64,000 nucleotides of DNA from Pigmentiphaga sp. NML080357 (GCF_002188465.1 NZ_NINW01000026.1:1-64000), one strand, 5' to 3'; shown: positions 35,632 through 44,261, counted from the first letter of the stretch. The notes: a model not told the origin generated them from the letters alone. Program-made: numbers and translations.

Positions 35632-37353
35632 TCAGCGCGTGCCGGCTTGCGGCGGCTGCGCCAGCACGGCGCCTTCCGGCAGGGGCCGGACTACCTGTTC
35701 GTAGACCGAGAGCCATCCACGCACCCGGCCCGGCGCGGGAGGCGCGAAGGCCTCGCGGCGCCGGACCAGTTCGTCTTCAGCCACCAGGAGGTCCACCGTT
35801 CGCGCATCGATGTCGATGACAATGGGGTCGCCGTCGCGCACCAGGGCCAGCGGCCCGCCGGCCGCGGCCTCCGGCGAGATCTCTCCCACCACCAGGCCCT
35901 TGTTCACCAGGCCGGAGAGCTGGCCGTCCGTCACCACGGCCACGTGCTCGCCCAGGCCGGCGCCGTCGAGCACGAACACGAAGCGCGACGCCATCCCCAT
36001 GCCTGGTCCGCCGCGCACGCCGAGGCCACGCAGAACGACCACCGTGCCGCGTTCGATCTCGCCCCGCTGCAGCGCCGCGATGGCGTCTTCCTGGGACTCG
36101 AACGTGCGGGCAGGGCCTCTGAACCGCATGGCCTTGCCGGTGGCCAGGCCGAGCTTGACGATGCCTCCCTCGGGGGCGAGCGAACCGCGCAGGATGACGA
36201 TGGACGGACGCGAGGAGAGCGGCTGGTCGGCCGGACGCAGGATGGCTTCGTCGCGTACCTCGGCCGCGTCCACCGCCGCGCCCAGCGTGTCCCCCGAGAC
36301 GGTCAGCGCCTGCGGATGGTAGCGGCCGGCGAGGCGCTTGAACACCGCCAGCGTGCCGCCGGCGCGCTCCAGGTCTTCGATGGTGTGGTCGCCGTTGGGG
36401 CGTATGGCGGCGATCAGGGGCGTGGAATCGGCCAGCCGCTCGAACAGTCCGTAGACGTCGACGTCGGTCTGCGCTTCCCGGGCGATGGCCTGCAGGTGCT
36501 TGATGGTGTTGATGGAACCGCCCAGCGCGAGGACCAGGCGCGCGGCGTTGGCGAAGGCTTCGGGCGTGAGGATGTCGCGCGGCTTGAGGTCCTGCCAGAC
36601 CATTTCCACGATGCGGGCGCCGGCGCGCGCCACCGTGCCCATCATTTTCGCGCTGTTGGCCGCGACCGGCGCGCTGCCGGGCAGGGCCATGCCCAAGGCC
36701 TCGCACACCATGTGCATGGAGTTGGCGGTGCCTATGCCCGCACAGACCCCCGGGCCGCGGACGGCCTCTTCGCTCATGGCCATGAGTTCCCGGGGCTCCA
36801 TCCGGCCGGCCGCGACGTGGCCCGCCGCCAGGAACACCTCCTCGATGTCGACGTGCTGCTGCTTGTAGTGGCCGCTGCGCTGGTAGCCGCACACCACGAC
36901 CAGCGACGGTATGTTGAGCCGGCCGGCCGCCATCAACTGGCCCGGCGTGGTCTTGTCGCACGAGGCGAGACACACCATGCCGTCGAGCAGCGCGCCTTCC
37001 ACCGCGACTTCGATGTCGTTGGCGATGAGGTCCCGGCTGGGAAGTATGTAGCCGCCGCGCGCGCCGGCGCTGGTGATGAAATCGCTCGGCGCGGCGGTGC
37101 GGACCTCGAACGGCAGCCCGCCGGCTGCCCGGATCGCCTGCTTGAGCTCGGCCGCCACGCCGTCGAGGTGGCTGAAGCAGCTCGACAGTTCGGACGAGGT
37201 ATTGACGACGGCGATCTTGGGTTTCTCCATGTCTTCGTCGGACAGCCCGAGGGCGCGCCATTGCGCCCGCCTGACCGCCCAGCGCGAGGTGCCTTTTTCG
37301 AAATTGCTGCGCAGCGGACGGCGCGGCGCGGCGCCTGTGGCGGACGAGGACAT
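35632..37353 (-). CDS. IlvD/Edd-family dehydratase (sugar- or hydroxy-acid dehydratase)
   Basis: The protein has 573 residues. The three Fe-S ligand cysteines are in SCFSHLDG, ASCDKTTPGQ and GVCAGIGTANSM, the pattern of [2Fe-2S] dihydroxy-acid and sugar-acid dehydratases. Other marks are PSDFITSAGARGGY, GGSINTIKHLQAIA and VVTDGQLSGLVNKGLVVGEISPEAAAGGPL near the C-terminus (quoted as a region). It starts with FEKGTSRWAVRRAQWRALG, closer to the aldonic-acid dehydratase branch than to biosynthetic IlvD. The ATG has AAGGAG upstream. It is divergent from the Bug-flavoprotein-AcnX cluster and shares its control region, so it probably acts in the same catabolic route. Confidence 0.88.
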   Translation of the reverse strand: MSSSATGAAPRRPLRSNFEKGTSRWAVRRAQWRALGLSDEDMEKPKIAVVNTSSELSSCFSHLDGVAAELKQAIRAAGGLPFEVRTAAPSDFITSAGARGGYILPSRDLIANDIEVAVEGALLDGMVCLASCDKTTPGQLMAAGRLNIPSLVVVCGYQRSGHYKQQHVDIEEVFLAAGHVAAGRMEPRELMAMSEEAVRGPGVCAGIGTANSMHMVCEALGMALPGSAPVAANSAKMMGTVARAGARIVEMVWQDLKPRDILTPEAFANAARLVLALGGSINTIKHLQAIAREAQTDVDVYGLFERLADSTPLIAAIRPNGDHTIEDLERAGGTLAVFKRLAGRYHPQALTVSGDTLGAAVDAAEVRDEAILRPADQPLSSRPSIVILRGSLAPEGGIVKLGLATGKAMRFRGPARTFESQEDAIAALQRGEIERGTVVVLRGLGVRGGPGMGMASRFVFVLDGAGLGEHVAVVTDGQLSGLVNKGLVVGEISPEAAAGGPLALVRDGDPIVIDIDARTVDLLVAEDELVRRREAFAPPAPGRVRGWLSVYEQVVRPLPEGAVLAQPPQAGTR

Positions 37354-37369
37354 AGGGTCTCCTTGGATT

Positions 37370-37386
37370 TTGAAATGTTATTTCAA
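37370..37386 (-). promoter_or_regulatory. Operator 1: perfect 7-3-7 palindrome over the dehydratase promoter
   Basis: TTGAAAT, GTT, ATTTCAA is a perfect inverted repeat 17 bases upstream of the dehydratase ATG. It overlaps the predicted minus-strand -10 (TAAATT, 37390-37385), whose -35 is TTGACC at 37414-37409 with an 18-base spacer. A near-identical copy lies at 37440-37456. The cluster encodes an IclR-type regulator (40999-41859), the likely ligand. Confidence 0.65.
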
Positions 37387-37439
37387 TTTATCATTCGCGA
37401 GAAGCAAGGGTCAATGTGAAGCGAGTGGGAAGAAAAATT

Positions 37440-37491
37440 TTGAAACTGCATTCCAAAAAATATTGACATCGAAATGAGCGTGATCGAGAAT
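37440..37491 (+). promoter_or_regulatory. Operator 2 and promoter of the Bug-flavoprotein cluster
   Basis: TTGAAAC, TGC, ATTCCAA (37440-37456) repeats the operator 1 pattern with two arm changes; the two centres are 70 bases apart. Just downstream is a perfect -35, TTGACA (37463-37468), 17 bases from GAGAAT (37486-37491), a four-of-six -10. The start of transcription would be near 37498, which fits translation from ATG 37555 and excludes the upstream in-frame ATG at 37474. Confidence 0.62.
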
Positions 37492-37554
37492 CTGCCGCCT
37501 ATGCGTTCCCGGATTCCATTCGAAGACGGCCCCGATGCCGGAACAGGAGACAAC

Positions 37555-38568
37555 ATGAGCGTGAACCCGCAGGACCCGGCGCCAGGCCGCACATCGTCCA
37601 TTCGCCGGCAATTGCTGCGGGGCCTGGCGGCGGGCGCGTCGATGGGCGTGCTGCCGCGCATGGCTACCGCCGCCGAGGGCTTTCCCAGCCGGCCCATCAC
37701 CGTCATCGTTCCGGCCAGTCCGGGCGGCCTCCTGGACGTCTACCAGCGCTTCGTCGACAAGCTGGCGGCGCCGTTCCTGAACGGCCAGCCCATCATCATC
37801 GAGAACCGCCCCGGCGCCAACCTGCTGCTGGGTGCCGACGCGATGGCCCGCATCGACCGCGGCGACGGCTATACGCTCACGCAGGCGCTGCAGATACAGG
37901 TCCGCATGCCGCATCTGCAGAAGGTGCGCTATGACCCGATGCGGGACCTCACCTGGATCATCTGCATGGTGACGAGCCCGTTCGGCATCGCGGTGCGCGC
38001 CGATTCGCCGCTGCGCAGCTTCGACGACCTCATCGCGGCGGCGCGCGCCAGGCCCGGCGAAATCAGCTACGGCACAGTGGGCTTCGCCAACGGCGGCCAT
38101 CTGCTGATGGAAGAGGTGGCGCGCCTGAAGGGCGTGAAATTCAATGTCATTCCCATGAAGGGCAGCGCCGACGTCATTCAGGCCGCCATCGGCGGGCACG
38201 TGGACGCCATGTCCGATTCGGCTAGCTGGGCGCCCCAGGTGCAGGCCGGGAAGATGCGGCTGCTGGTCACGTTCGGCGAGTCGCGCCTGGAGAAATTCCC
38301 CGACGTGCCCACGGCCCGCGAGCTCGGCGTGCCCATCGTCTATACCTCGCCCATCGGCATGGCCGGTCCCAAGAACATGGATCCGGCCGTGGTGCGGGTC
38401 CTGCACGATGCCTACCGGCGCGCCATCGAGCAGCCCGCCCACAGGGAAATCCTGGACAAGTTCGACCTCATCCCCGCCTACCGCGATACCGCCGCCTTTA
38501 CCGAGGAAATGCGCGCTTCGTTCGAGCGCGAGAAGGCAATGGTCGCGCGCCTGGGCCTGAAGAATTGA
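37555..38568 (+). CDS. TctC/Bug-family tripartite tricarboxylate transporter receptor, Tat-like signal
   Basis: The protein has 337 residues. It has a signal peptide with twin arginines (SIRRQLLRG) about residues 16-24, then ALA-type cleavage near TAAEG. The mature protein has the Bug core: PITVIVPASPGG, ENRPGANLLLGADAMAR, the ISYGTVGFANGGHLLMEEVA segment, and DVPTARELGVPI. Bug receptors deliver carboxylates to TctAB permeases; none is encoded here. The ATG at 37555 has an AGGAG site (ACAGGAGACAAC). It is the first gene of the cluster, 30 bases from the flavoprotein. Confidence 0.9.
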   Translation: MSVNPQDPAPGRTSSIRRQLLRGLAAGASMGVLPRMATAAEGFPSRPITVIVPASPGGLLDVYQRFVDKLAAPFLNGQPIIIENRPGANLLLGADAMARIDRGDGYTLTQALQIQVRMPHLQKVRYDPMRDLTWIICMVTSPFGIAVRADSPLRSFDDLIAAARARPGEISYGTVGFANGGHLLMEEVARLKGVKFNVIPMKGSADVIQAAIGGHVDAMSDSASWAPQVQAGKMRLLVTFGESRLEKFPDVPTARELGVPIVYTSPIGMAGPKNMDPAVVRVLHDAYRRAIEQPAHREILDKFDLIPAYRDTAAFTEEMRASFEREKAMVARLGLKN

Positions 38569-38598
38569 AGACCGTTTGCAGCAGCAAGGAGAACCCGC

Positions 38599-39867
38599 AT
38601 GGCCAATGAAGTACGAACCGTCCGACGAACCGAACCCCGCCCATGGCGCGTCGATGCAGACTTGTGCGTGGTCGGCGCCGGCATATCGGGCGTGTCGGCT
38701 GCGCTCGAGGCGGCGGCGCTGGGCCGCAAGGTCGTGCTGGTGGACAGCCTGCCCATGCTCGGCGGCCAGGCCGTGGGTTCGATCATCGGCACCTTCTGCG
38801 GCCTGTTTTCGAACGGCCCCAATCGCATCCAGCTCACGCATGGCATCGCCGACGGCATACTCAAGGACCTTGGCGATGCCGGCGCGCTGCACCATAACGT
38901 CGGCCCGCTCACCACGGTGGTGTACTACGACGAGGTCGCGCTCGGGCGCTGGATAGAGCAGAAGATCCGCGAGGCCGGCATCACGGTGGTGCTGGGCGCG
39001 GTGCTGCGGGAGGCGCGGCGGGAAGGGCGCAGGCTGGAGCGCCTGGAGCTGGCCACGCGCTATGGCGACGTGCACGTGGAGGCTCGCGGGTACGTGGACG
39101 CCAGCGGGGACGCGGCGCTTACCTGGCTGGCCGGACTGGACTGCCGGCAACCGGACGAACCCATTTTCGGCACCCAGATGTTCGTGCTGGAGAACCTCGA
39201 CGAGGCCCACCTGCCCACGCGCGACGCCTTCACCCTCCGCATCAAGGAAAAGGCCGCGCAGTACGGCATCTCGCGGGACGACGGGCTGTTCTTCCGCTTC
39301 CCGGGGCGCGGCACCGCGGCCATGAACATGACCCACATGGAGACGCCGCTCGACCCCTTGGCCGCGTCGGCCACGGCCTTGGCCGGCCGCGAACAGGTCG
39401 ACCGGGTCATGGAATTCCTGCGCGCGGAGTATCCCGAGGCGTTCGGCGCCGCGCGCATCCGCGCCTATGCCTTGCCGGGGATCCGGCAGACGCGGTGGAT
39501 CGTCGGGCGGCACCAGCTGACCACGGCGGAAGTGCGGGCGGGAACGCGTTTTCCGGATGCGGTGGCGCGTACCTCGTGGCCGGTGGAGCTGCACGACCAA
39601 CCCGAGGGCTACGTCTGGGAACCGTTCGGAGAGGACCACGTGCACACGGTGCCGCTGCGCAGCCTGATTCCCAGCGGCAGCGACAACATCGTGGCCGCCG
39701 GGCGCTGCATCGACGCCGATGCCGCCGCGCTCTCGAGCGTGCGCGTCATGGGCCCGTGCATCGCTATGGGGGCGGCGGCCGCGCATGCGCTCGACCTGAC
39801 CCTGGGCTCGGCGGTGCAGGACGTGGACGTCTCGGCCCTGCACGAGCGCATCCGGGCCAATGTCTGA
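38599..39867 (+). CDS. FAD-dependent oxidoreductase (FAD-binding PF12831-like)
   Basis: The protein has 422 residues. The dinucleotide-binding motif VVGAGISGVSAALEAA lies near residue 25, then GRKVVLVDSLPMLGGQAVGS. YVDASGDAALTWLAG is the second conserved block, and SDNIVAAGRCIDADAAALSSVRVM is the C-terminal FAD block. This arrangement is shared with flavoproteins annotated as fumarate-reductase-like or PF12831 oxidoreductases that act on hydroxy acids. The ATG has AAGGAG upstream. It lies between two Bug receptors, so its substrate is probably the imported carboxylate or its dehydration product; the reaction is unknown. Confidence 0.85.
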   Translation: MANEVRTVRRTEPRPWRVDADLCVVGAGISGVSAALEAAALGRKVVLVDSLPMLGGQAVGSIIGTFCGLFSNGPNRIQLTHGIADGILKDLGDAGALHHNVGPLTTVVYYDEVALGRWIEQKIREAGITVVLGAVLREARREGRRLERLELATRYGDVHVEARGYVDASGDAALTWLAGLDCRQPDEPIFGTQMFVLENLDEAHLPTRDAFTLRIKEKAAQYGISRDDGLFFRFPGRGTAAMNMTHMETPLDPLAASATALAGREQVDRVMEFLRAEYPEAFGAARIRAYALPGIRQTRWIVGRHQLTTAEVRAGTRFPDAVARTSWPVELHDQPEGYVWEPFGEDHVHTVPLRSLIPSGSDNIVAAGRCIDADAAALSSVRVMGPCIAMGAAAAHALDLTLGSAVQDVDVSALHERIRANV

Positions 39868-39918
39868 ACGAGAAGGGGAGCGCGGCGCTTCCCGGCAATC
39901 ACTCAACCTGGAGACACC

Positions 39919-40890
39919 ATGAAAACGCTATTCGCCTCGCTGCTGTGCGCGGCATCGCTGGCGGCCGGCGGTACGGCCGCGGCGGCCGGCGGCCCGGCCT
40001 TTCCCACCCGTCCCGTCACGCTGATCGTTCCGAATGCGCCGGGGGGCGCGATCGACATCCTCAGCCGCCTGTTGTCCGAGCGCCTGCAGAAGACCTGGGG
40101 CCAGCCGGTGGTGGTCATGTACAAGCCGGGCGCCAACACCGTGATCGGCACGGACCACGTCGCCAAGTCGGCGCCCGACGGCTATACGCTGGGCATCGTC
40201 GTGACCTCGCACGTGATCAACCCGACGCTGCGGCGGAACATGCCTTTCGACACCGTCAAGGATCTGGCGGGCGTCTCGATGCTGGTCACGTCGCAGATCG
40301 TCATTACCGCCACGCCCTCGTTCCCCGCCAATGACCTGGCCGGGGTGATCGCGATGGCGAAGAAGGAGCCGGGCAAGCTGAGCTATGCGTCGCCAGGCAG
40401 CGGCAGCTCCATGCACCTGACGGGAGAGCTGCTCAAGAACATGACCGGCATCGACATGCTGCACATCCCGTACAAGGGCAGCGGCCCGGCGTATACCGAG
40501 GTGATGGCCGGGCGCGTTCCGCTGCTGATCGATCCGTTGTTCTCGTCCATGCCCCACATCAAGTCGGGCAAGCTCAAGCCCATCGCCGTGACCGGCAAGA
40601 CGCGCGATCCCAGCGCGCCGGACGTCCCGACGGTGGCCGAGACCATTTCCGGCTTCAACGTGCAGAGCATGTTCGGGCTGGTCGCGCCCGCAGGCACGCC
40701 GCGCGAGGTGATCGGCAAGATCAGCGCCGACGTGGGAACAATACTGCGCAGCGCCGATTTCAAGGCGCGCCTGGCCGAGGTCGGGCTGACGCCGGCGCCG
40801 AGCTCGCCCGAAGAGTTCGATGCCTACGTCAAGGCCGAGATCGCCAAATGGGCGCCGGTCGTCAAGGCCTCGGGCGCCACCGCAGATTGA
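39919..40890 (+). CDS. TctC/Bug-family periplasmic receptor (second of the cluster)
   Basis: The protein has 323 residues with a Sec signal peptide (1-23, ending AAAAG) and a complete Bug fold: PVTLIVPNAPGGAIDILSRL, YKPGANTVIGTDHVAKSAPDGYTL, LSYASPGSGSSMHLTGEL, DVPTVAETISGF and a C-terminal EFDAYVKAEIAKWAPVVKASG. It differs clearly from the first receptor, so the two probably bind different ligands rather than being a recent duplicate. No TctA or TctB permease is adjacent. Confidence 0.92.
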   Translation: MKTLFASLLCAASLAAGGTAAAAGGPAFPTRPVTLIVPNAPGGAIDILSRLLSERLQKTWGQPVVVMYKPGANTVIGTDHVAKSAPDGYTLGIVVTSHVINPTLRRNMPFDTVKDLAGVSMLVTSQIVITATPSFPANDLAGVIAMAKKEPGKLSYASPGSGSSMHLTGELLKNMTGIDMLHIPYKGSGPAYTEVMAGRVPLLIDPLFSSMPHIKSGKLKPIAVTGKTRDPSAPDVPTVAETISGFNVQSMFGLVAPAGTPREVIGKISADVGTILRSADFKARLAEVGLTPAPSSPEEFDAYVKAEIAKWAPVVKASGATAD

Positions 40891-40919
40891 CCGGGCCGAT
40901 GGAAACCGTCGTGCTTCTC

Positions 40920-40940
40920 TATAAAATGGGCCGTCATTTT
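40920..40940 (+). promoter_or_regulatory. Inverted repeat and -10 candidate upstream of the IclR gene
   Basis: TATAAA at 40920-40925 is followed by the inverted repeat AAAATG (40923-40928), six bases, CATTTT (40935-40940). It lies about 60 bases upstream of the regulator ATG. It differs from the TTGAAAT operators but could serve autoregulation. No good -35 was found. Confidence 0.35.
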
Positions 40941-40998
40941 CCCGGGGCGGCGTGTCGTTTCGCGCCGCCCCGCCATTTGCCGTACCCGGAGCCCCGCC

Positions 40999-41859
40999 AT
41001 GCCACGAAGCGCCACCCGAGCCTCATCCGCGAAGAACAAGCGCGGTTCCCCAGCGGTCGAGCCGAGCGGCACCGTGTCCGCGCTGGAGCGCGGCATTGCG
41101 GTGTTGCGCTGCTTTCGCGAGGACGTCCGGGTCTTGAGCAATGCCGAGCTGGCGTCGATGACCGGAATACCCAAGCCCACCGTGACGCGGCTGGCCACGA
41201 CGCTGGTTTCCCTGGGCCTGATGAAGCAGGAGCCCGAGACCGAGCGCTTCTCGCTGGCGGCCGGCGTGGTCTCGCTGGCCCAGGCCTTCCTGGGCGGCGT
41301 CGATACCCGTTCCATCGCGCGGCCGCACATGCTCGCGCTGGCCAACGACACCGAGGGTTCGGTGTACCTGGCCATCCGCGACCACCTGCACATCGTGCTG
41401 ATCGAGACGGCCTCGCCGCAATCGGCGCTGTTGCTTGCCCGATTGCGCGTGGGCTCGCGCTTTTCGGTGGCCAGCTCGGCCCTGGGCCGGGCCTACCTGA
41501 GCGCGATGACCGATCAGTACGAGAAAGACCGCCTGCTGCAAAGCGTGCGCCAGGACTGCGGCGAAGCGGAATGGACGCGGCTGGAAAAGGGCCTGGAGCG
41601 CTCGCAGCGCGATGCCCGCACGCACGGCTATTGCCTGTCGTTGGGAGAGTTCCATCGGGACATCAATTCGGTCGCCGTGCCGCTCATCGTCCCGGGCGGC
41701 GAGATCATGGCGCTCAATTGCGGCGGCCCGGCCTTTTCGTTTACCGAGAAGCGTCTGCGCAACGAGGTCGCGCCGCGCCTGATCGCCACGGCGCAGGCCA
41801 TTGCCCGCGATACCGGGGGCAGGGTGCCGCTGCCGGACAAGCTGCTCAAGGTCTCCTGA
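40999..41859 (+). CDS. IclR-family transcriptional regulator
   Basis: The protein has 286 residues. The N-terminal winged helix (about 28-90) has SALERGIAVLRCFRED, LSNAELASMTGIPKPTVTRL and LVSLGLMKQEPETERFSL. The C-terminal ligand domain (about 105-275) includes RPHMLALANDTEGSVYLAIR, LRVGSRFSVASSALGRAYLS and LSLGEFHRDINSVAVPL. It sits between the second Bug gene and aconitase X, and probably senses the substrate of the cluster. Its likely targets are the two palindromes in the divergent promoter at 37370-37456. Confidence 0.92.
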   Translation: MPRSATRASSAKNKRGSPAVEPSGTVSALERGIAVLRCFREDVRVLSNAELASMTGIPKPTVTRLATTLVSLGLMKQEPETERFSLAAGVVSLAQAFLGGVDTRSIARPHMLALANDTEGSVYLAIRDHLHIVLIETASPQSALLLARLRVGSRFSVASSALGRAYLSAMTDQYEKDRLLQSVRQDCGEAEWTRLEKGLERSQRDARTHGYCLSLGEFHRDINSVAVPLIVPGGEIMALNCGGPAFSFTEKRLRNEVAPRLIATAQAIARDTGGRVPLPDKLLKVS

Positions 41860-41929
41860 GCCGCTGCCCGTCGCCGGCGCGCGGTCGGCGGCCGCTCCGG
41901 GATGCCGACTGCCATGGAGGATGTGCGCA

Positions 41930-43213
41930 ATGAAACTGAGCGACCATGAAAAAGCCATGCTCGACGGCGAACATGGCGCGGCCAAGCAGAAGGCCATGGA
42001 CCTGCTGGTCCGATACGGCAATGCGCTCGGCGCCGAACGGCTGGTCGAGACCCGCAACGTGGCCGGCACCATCGGCGCGACCACCCCGTTCATGCGCAGG
42101 TTCGCCGACGAGAAGGGCGGGCTGGACGCCGTGTTTTCCGAGTTCAACCTCGATAGCGCCGAGGTCGTCCCGATTCCGCCGGTCGAGGTCTACAGCAGCC
42201 ACCTGCAGCAGGGCATCGATCCCGAACATGCCGTCCAGCAGGGCGTAGGCGAAGAGGTGGTGCGCATTTTCCGCAAGGGCGACGCCTACAGCGCCGGCCT
42301 GGGCGTGCAATTGCTGAACACCTGCACGCCGTACCAGGTCGGCAACCTGCCGGCGCGCGGCGAGCACTGCGCCTGGATGGAGTCGTCCGCGGTCATCTAC
42401 ATCAACGCGGTGGTGGGCGCGCGCTCGAACGCCGAGGGACGCGAGAGCACGGGGGCCGCCATGCTCACGGGCCGGATTCCCTATTGGGGCTACCACATCG
42501 AGTCCGAGCGGCGCGGCACGCATCTGGTGGAACTGGACATGCCGGTCGAATCCATGTCCGACTGGGGCATGCTGGGTTACTACGTGGGGGACATGGTGCA
42601 GGACAAGGTTCCCGTCATCGTGGGGCCCGGCCTTGCGCCCAGCACGCTCAAGCTCAAGCACTTCGGCGCCGCGGCGGCCTCCTCCGGCGGTGTCGAGATG
42701 TACCACATTCCCGGATTCACCCCGGAGGCGCCCACGATCGAGGCCGCGTTCGGCGGCAACCGTCCGCGGGAGGTATTCCGCTTCGGGAAGAAAGAGCGGC
42801 AGGCCGTCTACGAGAACCTCAATGCCACGGCCCGCGACACCGATGTCGATTTCGTCATGCTGGGCTGCCCGCACTACAGCATCGAGCAGATCTGGGAAGT
42901 GTGCCGCCTGCTGCAAGGCAAGCGAGTCCATGGGAACACGCAGCTCTGGATCTTCACGCCCCGGGCCACCAAGCAGATCGCCGACCAGAACGGCTACACC
43001 AAGATCATCGAGGACGCGGGCGGATTCCTCATGTCGGACACCTGTTCGGCGCTGGGGCGCGTCATTCCCAAGGGCACCAAGGTGGCGGCGGTGGATTCGG
43101 CCAAGCAGGTCCACTACCTGCCGGCCATCATGGGCATACAGGCCTGGTTCGGCAGTACCGCCGATTGCGTGGAAGCCGCGGTAACCGGCCGCTGGAAAGG
43201 AGGTTTACGATGA
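41930..43213 (+). CDS. Aconitase X large (catalytic) subunit
   Basis: The protein has 427 residues matching the AcnX catalytic region: LSDHEKAMLDGEHGAAKQKAM, NVAGTIGATTPFMRRFADEKGG, TCTPYQVGNLPARGEHCAWMESSAV (regions quoted separately), SNAEGRESTGAAMLTGRIPYWG, and LGCPHYSIEQIWEVCRLL near residue 310. Type II AcnX consists of this subunit and a separate swivel subunit. Characterised bacterial members dehydrate cis-3-hydroxy-L-proline; others are unassigned. The ATG at 41930 has GGAGG nine bases upstream; an ATG three codons earlier touches that site. The stop overlaps the small-subunit start as ATGA. Confidence 0.9.
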   Translation: MKLSDHEKAMLDGEHGAAKQKAMDLLVRYGNALGAERLVETRNVAGTIGATTPFMRRFADEKGGLDAVFSEFNLDSAEVVPIPPVEVYSSHLQQGIDPEHAVQQGVGEEVVRIFRKGDAYSAGLGVQLLNTCTPYQVGNLPARGEHCAWMESSAVIYINAVVGARSNAEGRESTGAAMLTGRIPYWGYHIESERRGTHLVELDMPVESMSDWGMLGYYVGDMVQDKVPVIVGPGLAPSTLKLKHFGAAAASSGGVEMYHIPGFTPEAPTIEAAFGGNRPREVFRFGKKERQAVYENLNATARDTDVDFVMLGCPHYSIEQIWEVCRLLQGKRVHGNTQLWIFTPRATKQIADQNGYTKIIEDAGGFLMSDTCSALGRVIPKGTKVAAVDSAKQVHYLPAIMGIQAWFGSTADCVEAAVTGRWKGGLR

Positions 43214-43689
43214 ACGCCGGCAACAGCCCCGCCACCGCTCCCGGTACGGCAGTCCATCCGGACGAGGGCGGCATCATCGTGCTCCGGGGGCGCGGCATCG
43301 TGGGCGGGCGGGCGGAAGGCGAAGCCCTGGTGACGCGCGACCGCATCTCGGGATGGGGTGGCATCGACCCGCGCACCGGGACCATCATCGAGACCCGCCA
43401 CGAGCTGCGCGGCGTGAGTTTTGCCGGCAAGGTGCTGGTCTTCCCCGGAGCCAAGGGGTCCTCGGGATGGTCCGGCCAGTTCCACATCGCCCGCATAGCG
43501 GGGGCCGCGCCCGCGGCCATGCTGTTCAACGAGATGACGACGAAGATCGCGTTGGGTGCGGTCGTCACGCATGCGCCATCGGTCACCGACTTCGACGTCG
43601 ATCCCCTGTCGGCGATCGAGACCGGGGATTGGGTGAGGGTGGATGGCGACCTGGGGCGGGTCGAAGTGGTCAAGCGGAAAAAGACTTGA
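43210..43689 (+). CDS. Aconitase X small (swivel-domain) subunit
   Basis: The protein has 159 residues. The AcnX swivel domain is recognisable from ISGWGGIDPRTGTIIETRHE, VLVFPGAKGSSGWSGQFHIAR, and AAMLFNEMTTKIALGAVV. The Ser-rich GAKGSSGWS loop supplies the active-site serine in studied homologues. The first 20 residues are an extra low-complexity stretch. Translationally coupled to the large subunit by ATGA overlap, and the last gene of the cluster. Confidence 0.9.
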   Translation: MNAGNSPATAPGTAVHPDEGGIIVLRGRGIVGGRAEGEALVTRDRISGWGGIDPRTGTIIETRHELRGVSFAGKVLVFPGAKGSSGWSGQFHIARIAGAAPAAMLFNEMTTKIALGAVVTHAPSVTDFDVDPLSAIETGDWVRVDGDLGRVEVVKRKKT

Positions 43690-43894
43690 TCGGCAGGGGC
43701 CAGCGCCTCGGTCGCCGCGCCGGCGCGGCGACTGTTGCCCCCATGCCTACGGCCGCGCGCGGCCCTAGGCATTTCCATGGACGAGCACGATAATTGGGCT
43801 GCCGCCCGGTAGCCGCCGCCGGCAAGCGCAGTAATCAAGAAAAACCGGGCGCATCCGGTGCGCCGGGCCGCCCACCCACGGTTCGGAGTTCGCG

Positions 43895-44167
43895 ATGAAG
43901 AAAACCCTCGCAGTGTCCTTGACCGCCATGTTCCTGGCATGCACCGGCCCCGCGCTGGCTGCGGAAAATTCCCAGCAGAGCAAGATGACTGTCTGCAACA
44001 AGGAGGCGGGCGACAGGAAAGGGGACGAGCGCAAGGCGTTCATGAAATCCTGCCTGTCGGCCAAGAAGATGACACAGCAGGAAAAAATGACGGCCTGCAA
44101 CAAGGAGGCCGGCGCGAAGAAGGGCGACGACCGGAAGGCGTTCATGAAGTCTTGTTTGAGCAGTTGA
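43895..44167 (+). CDS. PsiF-repeat secreted protein
   Basis: The protein has 90 residues. The signal peptide (1-22, ending ALA) precedes two PsiF repeats with CNKEAGDRKGDERKAFMKSC and CNKEAGAKKGDDRKAFMKSC. Each repeat has two cysteines and a basic/acidic middle. E. coli PsiF is phosphate-starvation induced, but no Pho box is seen upstream here. The function is unknown. The ATG has GGAG eight bases upstream. The intergenic repeat begins three bases after its stop. The 205 bases before it contain only GC-rich self-complementary sequence. Confidence 0.85.
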   Translation: MKKTLAVSLTAMFLACTGPALAAENSQQSKMTVCNKEAGDRKGDERKAFMKSCLSAKKMTQQEKMTACNKEAGAKKGDDRKAFMKSCLSS

Positions 44168-44170
44168 GGG

Positions 44171-44261
44171 AGCCCACCCCCTTGCGGCCTTCGGCCGCTC
44201 CCCCTCAAGGGGGCGGCGCTGGCGGACCGGCAAAGCCGAATCCGCGGCGCCCTGGATCTAG
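44171..44261 (-). repeat. Intergenic repeat, left inverted copy
   Basis: Read on the minus strand this 91-base unit starts CTAGATCCAGG and continues GGATTCGGCTTTGCCGG, CCCCCTTGAGGGGG and AGGGGGTGGGCT. It aligns end to end with the plus-strand unit at 44342-44429. The pair are inverted copies flanking an 80-base unique spacer (44262-44341) in which no gene or motif is seen. Confidence 0.8.

Noticed and set aside
37474-37554. Alternative 27-codon N-terminal extension of the first Bug receptor
   Set aside because: It lies within or just after the predicted promoter, lacks a ribosome site, and would bury the signal peptide; ATG 37555 has a good AGGAG site.
43690-43894. Possible Pho box upstream of the PsiF-like gene
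   Set aside because: PsiF is phosphate-regulated in E. coli, but no TGTCA-type repeat is present in this interval.
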